This document shows, piece by piece, positions 58,788-64,000 of a stretch of 64,000 bases of DNA. Within the stretch, counting starts at the first letter, position 1, and each line of letters begins with the position of its first letter. Origin of the DNA: Candidatus Aquidulcis sp. (GTDB lineage: Bacteria; Chloroflexota; Anaerolineae; UBA4142); contig DYJA01000018.1 of assembly GCA_020723345.1 (NCBI GenBank), positions 1 to 64,000 on the forward strand. Reading direction: 5' to 3'. The notes beneath the pieces were generated by a model. That model saw nothing but the letters and a program-made list of their open reading frames with translations. It made no database searches and had not been told where the DNA came from. A program made the position numbers and the translations under genes.

Positions 58788-58976
58788 ATGGACTGGTTGT
58801 TCAAGTTAGTCGGTTGGCTGATTGATGTGGACATCTGGGTTGATCGGCTGCGGGCAGTGCCGGAACTCTATTCAAAGCACGGTATCAAAGGTTGTTTGCT
58901 CGTAATGTTGTTTTTTGTGCTTCTGTTTGCATGCATCGCGGTTTTTGTCTACGGTTCGGGCGGTGGAACTCCGTAG
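58788..58976 (+). CDS. Small single-segment membrane protein
   Basis: A 62-residue protein with AAGGAGG upstream, one amphipathic N-terminal stretch (MDWLFKLVGWLIDVDIWVDR) and one membrane segment (CLLVMLFFVLLFACIAVFVY). No family recognised. A terminator-like hairpin follows after 46 bases. Confidence 0.55.
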   Translation: MDWLFKLVGWLIDVDIWVDRLRAVPELYSKHGIKGCLLVMLFFVLLFACIAVFVYGSGGGTP

Positions 58977-59022
58977 CCGTGCAGGAAAGATTGAGCGATG
59001 TCGTAGATCAGGTGTTTGTGCG

Positions 59023-59052
59023 AGGGCGGCGTAATGCTGCCCTTGTTTTGTT
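59023..59052 (+). terminator. Probable terminator after the small-protein cluster
   Basis: AGGGCGGC GTAAT GCTGCCCT, an 8-bp stem with one G-T pair, followed by TGTTTTGTTT. Confidence 0.5.
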
Positions 59053-59318
59053 TGGCGCAATCGCAAGTGCCGGGGGCTTGTCAAACATTTCGCGATGTGG
59101 CAGAAATCTGCTCGCGGCGCGCGCGATGACACCGAATTTCAAATTTTGCAAGCAGATCGTCGAGATAATGAATCGATTCAAAGATATTTTCATCATCAAT
59201 AATACGATCTACGGCAACGACGATAACGGTTCTGCATTTGCTCGACCAGCGTTCCCTCAGCGCAATTGACGATTTTTGATTTGTGTTTTGCCGCATCGCG
59301 CGTAAAATGCGAGGAGAA
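59053..59318. other. Intergenic region of lower GC
   Basis: Apart from the terminator-like hairpin at its left edge, this 266-base stretch shows no convincing gene. A short minus-strand frame (59081-59485, C-terminal half) has a protein-like stretch with VDRIIDDENIFESIHYLDDL, possibly a remnant, but no start or ribosome site supports it. Confidence 0.35.
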
Positions 59319-60380
59319 ATGGATGCTATCTTCGATCTCGAATTCGCGCGCGCGACGATGGTGCTTGCGTTTGGGTTGCTCGGTTGGTGGATCGGCGCGC
59401 GCGTCAATCTGCCCGCGCCCGCGCTTTTGGGTTCAATGCTGCTCGTCGCGATCGTGACCGCGACCGGGTTGATTCCCCCTCCCAATTTTCCTCAGTGGTT
59501 GCGCGTCTTGGTGCAGTCCGTCATTGGCGGATACATCGGTTTAAAGATCGACCGCGCCGCGCTTGCCTCGACGCGAACGCTGCTCGTTCCCATCATGGCT
59601 TCGACGGTGTGGTTTGTCGCGTTCACTTTGCTGATCGGTTACGCGATGGCGCGATTGACGAGCATGGACTTGTACACCGCGCTGCTGTCCGCGACGCCGG
59701 GCGGAGTCGCCGAAATGACCGTGATCGCGATGGCGGTTCACGCGGATGTGGCGATGGTTGCCACGATCCAAGTCGTTCGATTTTTTTGCAGCAACCTGGG
59801 CATTCCGTTTTTGGTACGGCGCGGAATAAATCCATGTCCGCTTCCGCGAAATGAAGCGAATACTGCGGCAACTACTTTGCCTGCGCCGCGCGGATTGCAC
59901 TGGCTCGCGTGCTTGGGCGTTGGCGCATTGGGCGGCTTTGGTCTCGACGCGCTTCAGGTTCCGGCAGGCGGTGTCATCGGCGCGATGCTCGCGGTCGCGA
60001 TTGTCCAGTTGGCGGGCGCGCGCTTGCGGACGTTGCCCGCGCGCGCGCGGATGCTGGCGCAAACGTTTATTGGCGTGTTCGTCGGCGTTACGTTCACGCA
60101 GCAAACACTGATCGAGTTGCAAAACTCGTTTGCGATCATTATCGGCGCGACGCTCGCGACGCTGGCGAGCTCGTTCATGCTCGCGTTCGTCATGCAGCGC
60201 TGGATGCGCTTGGACGCCGGGACGGCGATCCTCGGTTGCGCGCCGAGCGGTTTGTCGTTGATGCCGGTGATCGCGGATGAACTTGGCGCGCAGACCTTTA
60301 TCGTGAGTTTGTTTCACCTGACGCGCGTCGTCCTCGTGATTTTGGTCCTGCCGATCATTTTTCGATTTTTGATCGCTTGA
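59319..60380 (+). CDS. AbrB-family membrane protein (COG3180)
   Basis: A 353-residue integral membrane protein of the AbrB duplication family: FGLLGWWIGARVNLPAPALL, PGGVAEMTVIA, then a second half with GLDALQVPAGGVIGAML and GCAPSGLSLMPVIADELGAQ, about ten segments. Family members are of uncertain transport function (often misnamed ammonia monooxygenase). The start is unclear: ATG 59319 has GAGGAG only 2 bases upstream, ATG 59307 has none; a TTG or GTG further upstream is also possible. The methionine promoter overlaps its stop codon. Confidence 0.85.
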   Translation: MDAIFDLEFARATMVLAFGLLGWWIGARVNLPAPALLGSMLLVAIVTATGLIPPPNFPQWLRVLVQSVIGGYIGLKIDRAALASTRTLLVPIMASTVWFVAFTLLIGYAMARLTSMDLYTALLSATPGGVAEMTVIAMAVHADVAMVATIQVVRFFCSNLGIPFLVRRGINPCPLPRNEANTAATTLPAPRGLHWLACLGVGALGGFGLDALQVPAGGVIGAMLAVAIVQLAGARLRTLPARARMLAQTFIGVFVGVTFTQQTLIELQNSFAIIIGATLATLASSFMLAFVMQRWMRLDAGTAILGCAPSGLSLMPVIADELGAQTFIVSLFHLTRVVLVILVLPIIFRFLIA

Positions 60381-60405
60381 CAAATTCGCGCTTGTGTGGT
60401 ATTTT
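60377..60405 (+). promoter_or_regulatory. Promoter of the metYXW operon
   Basis: TTGACA (60377-60382) and TATTTT (60400-60405) are 17 bases apart, with an extended -10 TGG. It overlaps the stop codon of the preceding gene and lies about 30 bases before the riboswitch. Confidence 0.88.
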
Positions 60406-60436
60406 AGCGCCACACGAATCGAATAGCGAGTGCAAA

Positions 60437-60590
60437 CTCATCCAGAGAGGTGGAGGGACCGGCCCTGTGAAACCTCGGCAACCGGATTGGATGCTAGACG
60501 TTAGATGTTGGAGTTTAGACGCTCCAACCTCCAACTTCCAACTTCCAGACGCGGTGCCAATTCCGACAGAAGTACATTCTGGAAGATGAG
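60437..60590 (+). ncRNA. SAM-I (S-box) riboswitch
   Basis: P1 is CTCATC (60437-60442) with GATGAG (60585-60590). The conserved core reads AGAGAGGTGGAGGGACCGGC, CCTGTGAAACCTCGGCAACC and GCGGTGCCAATTCCGACAGA. It binds S-adenosylmethionine. The P3 arm is enlarged by about 60 bases (60489-60557) of iterated AACTTCCAACTTCC and TTAGATGTTGGAG units. A terminator follows at 60614. Placement before metY-metX-metW fits feedback repression of methionine synthesis. Confidence 0.93.
60489..60557. repeat. Iterated cassette inside the riboswitch P3 arm
   Basis: GCTAGACGTTAGATGTTGGA, a TGGAG/CTCCA hairpin, then CCAACCTCCAACTTCCAACTTCC. It is the same kind of iterated, partly self-complementary sequence found at gene junctions, here in a variable loop of the riboswitch. 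Confidence 0.75.
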
Positions 60591-60613
60591 CGAAGATCAA
60601 CCGATGTCGCTTG

Positions 60614-60647
60614 ACTGCTTCTTCTTATCCAGAGGAAGCAGTTTTTT
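60614..60647 (+). terminator. Riboswitch-controlled terminator
   Basis: ACTGCTTC (60614-60621) and GAAGCAGT (60635-60642) form an 8-bp stem followed by TTTTTT. It is the expression platform of the SAM-I riboswitch; I could not identify the exact antiterminator strand by eye. Confidence 0.85.
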
Positions 60648-60734
60648 GTTTACCCGGCGCGCGAAGCGGCGCGCAAGAAACGCGAAAGGACGCGAAAAAA
60701 TATGGAGGAACAATGTTTGGATGGATCATGCGTT

Positions 60735-62194
<1,460 letters not shown>

Positions 62195-62195
62195 A

Positions 62196-62246
62196 GCGTA
62201 TTGTGTGTTGCGTATTGCGAAGACGGAATACGCAGCACGCAACACG
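62196..62246. repeat. Iterated hairpin cassette between metY and metX
   Basis: GCGTATTGTGTGTTGCGTAT is mirrored by AATACGCAGCACGCAACAC. It occupies almost the whole metY-metX junction. Confidence 0.75.
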
Positions 62247-62257
62247 GGGACTATGGA

Positions 62258-63409
62258 ATGGAAAACTCAAACTCACTCGGCGTCGTTGAACGAAAGTATT
62301 TTGCATTTGCGCAAGATGCGCCGATGCGACTCGACAGCGGCGAAACGCTGGGACCGATCACGCTGGCGTACGAAACGTACGGACGACTGAACGCCGAACG
62401 CGACAACGCGATCCTGATCGTCCACGCGCTCTCCGGCGACGCGCACGCGGCAGGTCTCACGCCGGATGGCAAACTCGGTTGGTGGGACGATTGCATCGGA
62501 CCCGGCAAGGCGTTCGATACGAACAAATACTTTGTGATTTGTTCGAATGTGATTGGCGGCTGTCAAGGTTCGACGGGACCCGGTTCGATCAATCTGCAAA
62601 CCGGCAAACCGTACGCGCTCGGTTTCCCGGTGCTCACGATTGCTGATATGGTGCGCGCGCAGCGTCACTTGATCGATCACCTGGGCGTCGAAAAATTGCT
62701 GGCGGTCGTCGGCGGCAGTATGGGCGGGATGCAGGTTTTGCAGTGGACAGTCAGTTATCCTGATCGCGTCCTTGCCGCGCTGCCGCTCGCGACGACTGCG
62801 CGTCACTCGCCGATGCTGATCGCGTTCAGCGAAGTCGGGCGGCAGGCAATCTACGCGGATCCAAACTGGCGGAACGGCGATTACTACGACAACGGCGCGC
62901 GCCCGAACACCGGACTCGCGCTCGCGCGCATGATCGGACACATCACGTACCTCAGTGAAGAATCGATGCACCAAAAGTTCGGTCGGCGGCTGGAAGCGCG
63001 CGAACATTTCGGTTACGATTTCAGCACCGATTTCGCGATCGAGGGTTATCTGCACTACAAAGGCAATCGCTTTACCGAACGCTTTGACGCGAATTCGTAC
63101 CTCTACATCACCAAGTCCATGGATTATTTCGATTTGGCAAATGGAAATGGCAGTCTGACCAAAGCGTTCGAAAAATGCGCGGCGTTGATGTACCTCGTCG
63201 TCTCGTTTACCTCCGACTGGCTTTATCCAACGTATCACTCGAAAGAAATGGTGAGCGCGTTGACCGCCATTGGCGCGGATGTGACGTACTGCAATCTGCA
63301 ATCAACGTGGGGACACGACGCGTTTTTGCTCGAAGTCGAAACGATGACGCGCTTGATTTCCGATTTCCTCGACCGCGTCGTGTCGCATCACGGGATTCAA
63401 CTGCCATGA
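62258..63409 (+). CDS. metX: Homoserine O-acetyltransferase
   Basis: A 383-residue alpha/beta hydrolase: GPITLAYETYGRLNAERDNA, HALSGDAHAAG, nucleophile Ser154 in VGGSMGGMQVLQW, catalytic Asp320 in FTSDWLYP and His353 in GHDAFLLE. This is the MetX triad. It acetylates homoserine for MetY. The start ATG 62258 follows GGGGA; the longer frame upstream is the repeat cassette. Some MetX proteins use succinyl-CoA; acetyl is assumed from the MetY partner. Confidence 0.95.
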   Translation: MENSNSLGVVERKYFAFAQDAPMRLDSGETLGPITLAYETYGRLNAERDNAILIVHALSGDAHAAGLTPDGKLGWWDDCIGPGKAFDTNKYFVICSNVIGGCQGSTGPGSINLQTGKPYALGFPVLTIADMVRAQRHLIDHLGVEKLLAVVGGSMGGMQVLQWTVSYPDRVLAALPLATTARHSPMLIAFSEVGRQAIYADPNWRNGDYYDNGARPNTGLALARMIGHITYLSEESMHQKFGRRLEAREHFGYDFSTDFAIEGYLHYKGNRFTERFDANSYLYITKSMDYFDLANGNGSLTKAFEKCAALMYLVVSFTSDWLYPTYHSKEMVSALTAIGADVTYCNLQSTWGHDAFLLEVETMTRLISDFLDRVVSHHGIQLP

Positions 63410-64000
63410 TTACAAACAATTCGATTCATCTGCGCGCCGACTTGCTCGCGATCGCCAATCTAACCAAGCCCGGCGAAAAAGTTCTCGACCTGGGTTGCGG
63501 GGATGGAACGTTGTTGCGGTACTTGATCGACGCGCGGCAAATCGTCGGACGCGGCGTCGAGCTATCGGAACCCGATGTGCTCGCGTGCGTCGGCAAGGGC
63601 TTGAGCGTGCGCCAGGGCAATCTCGACGAAGGATTGCGCGACTATCCCGATCAATCGTTCGACACGGTGATTCTCAGCCAGACGCTGCCGTACCTCGACA
63701 ACCCGTCGTTCATCATTTGCGAAATGCTGCGCGTCGGTCGGCGCGCGCTCGTGAGTTTTGCGAACTGGGGACACTGGCGTTGTCGGTTGGAATTGCTGTT
63801 CACGGGGCGCGTTCCGCTTGCGCCGGGTTTGCCGCAGGCGTGGCACGAATCGCCGCGCGCGCGTCCGCTGACGGTGCGCGATTTCGCGGATTTGTGCGCG
63901 CGCGAGCGCATCAAGGTCGCGCGCGAGATCTACTTGGGGGAATCGTATCGCGCGTTGCGCGCGAGCGGGTGGGCAAACAATTTGCGCGCAACGATTGCGA
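63406..64000 (+). CDS. metW: Methionine biosynthesis protein MetW, 3' end outside the window
   Basis: At least 198 residues are visible: MITNNSIHLRADLLAIANL, motif I KVLDLGCGDGTLLRYLID, GRGVELSE, QGNLDEGLRDYPDQSFDTVI, LSQTLPYLDNP, FANWGHWRCRLELLFTGR. This is the MetW methyltransferase-like protein that accompanies MetX in many bacteria. Its ATG overlaps the metX stop by four bases. The stop codon is beyond the window edge. The precise biochemical role of MetW is not settled. Confidence 0.93.
   Translation, partial: MITNNSIHLRADLLAIANLTKPGEKVLDLGCGDGTLLRYLIDARQIVGRGVELSEPDVLACVGKGLSVRQGNLDEGLRDYPDQSFDTVILSQTLPYLDNPSFIICEMLRVGRRALVSFANWGHWRCRLELLFTGRVPLAPGLPQAWHESPRARPLTVRDFADLCARERIKVAREIYLGESYRALRASGWANNLRATIA

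Noticed and set aside
58892-59269. A 125-residue plus-strand frame overlapping the small membrane protein
   Set aside because: It is shifted relative to the well-supported small gene at 58788, has no ribosome site and no recognisable domain.
59081-59485. Minus-strand frame with a protein-like C-terminal half
   Set aside because: Its N-terminal half is antisense to the AbrB-family gene and no start or ribosome site is seen in the intergenic part; at most a remnant.

Overview
The window is GC-rich bacterial chromosome with dense coding on both strands, partial genes at both ends, and no rRNA, tRNA, phage or classical insertion sequence that I can recognise. The gene set suggests a Chloroflexota bacterium, perhaps Anaerolineae-like. 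The basis is lipoproteins with long Pro/Thr/Ala linkers, a DUF1800/DUF1501 pair, fused GlcD-GlcE proteins and many short dispersed repeats. This is inference; no marker gene in the window fixes the taxon.

Layout. 1-6150: a partial gene, a LysR regulator and a divergent FbpABC/PotABCD-like ABC importer operon ending in a TIM-barrel isomerase. 6319-16260 (minus): a ten-gene carbohydrate operon headed by a SorC regulator with a strong promoter and a near-perfect palindromic operator. It encodes an NAD-kinase-like protein, a zinc alcohol dehydrogenase, a methyltransferase, an ADP-ribosylglycohydrolase-like protein, an isomerase, a MalFG-type importer and a DhnA/LsrF-like aldolase. 16294-25515 (minus): a second long operon, from an ArsA-type ATPase through envelope-type glycosyltransferases and a radical SAM protein to a phosphodiesterase. 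Two toxin-antitoxin pairs (Phd/RelE and HicBA) sit inside it with overlapping reading frames. 25658-28877: a GH10 xylanase lipoprotein of visibly lower GC, an inverted-repeat element, and mtaB.

28956-38894 (plus): DUF1800 and DUF1501 Tat proteins, then a GlcD-GlcE fusion, an Nramp-like transporter broken by a one-base frameshift, and a histidine kinase/response regulator pair. 38960-41736: a P-type Ca2+-ATPase. 41740-54227 (minus): a 2-hydroxyacid oxidation island with an Nramp-like transporter, lutA-lutB-lutC, glcF, a GlcD-GlcE fusion, an alanine/serine-glyoxylate aminotransferase and another GlcD-GlcE fusion. Together these could import and oxidise glycolate or lactate and transaminate the glyoxylate.

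54465-60380: rarA, a GHKL ATPase coupled to a small DUF1016-like protein, three very small proteins and an AbrB-family permease. 60377-64000: a methionine operon metY-metX-metW behind a consensus promoter, a SAM-I riboswitch with an enlarged internal arm, and its terminator.

The most unusual layer lies across the genes. One repeat type (TCCTTCGACTCCGCT..CAGGA) is inserted in frame in at least four coding sequences. Comparison of the three GlcDE paralogs shows these are additions to ordinary proteins. A second type consists of self-complementary cassettes of short iterated units, a different unit in most cassettes, placed at operon junctions, at gene 3' ends and inside the riboswitch.
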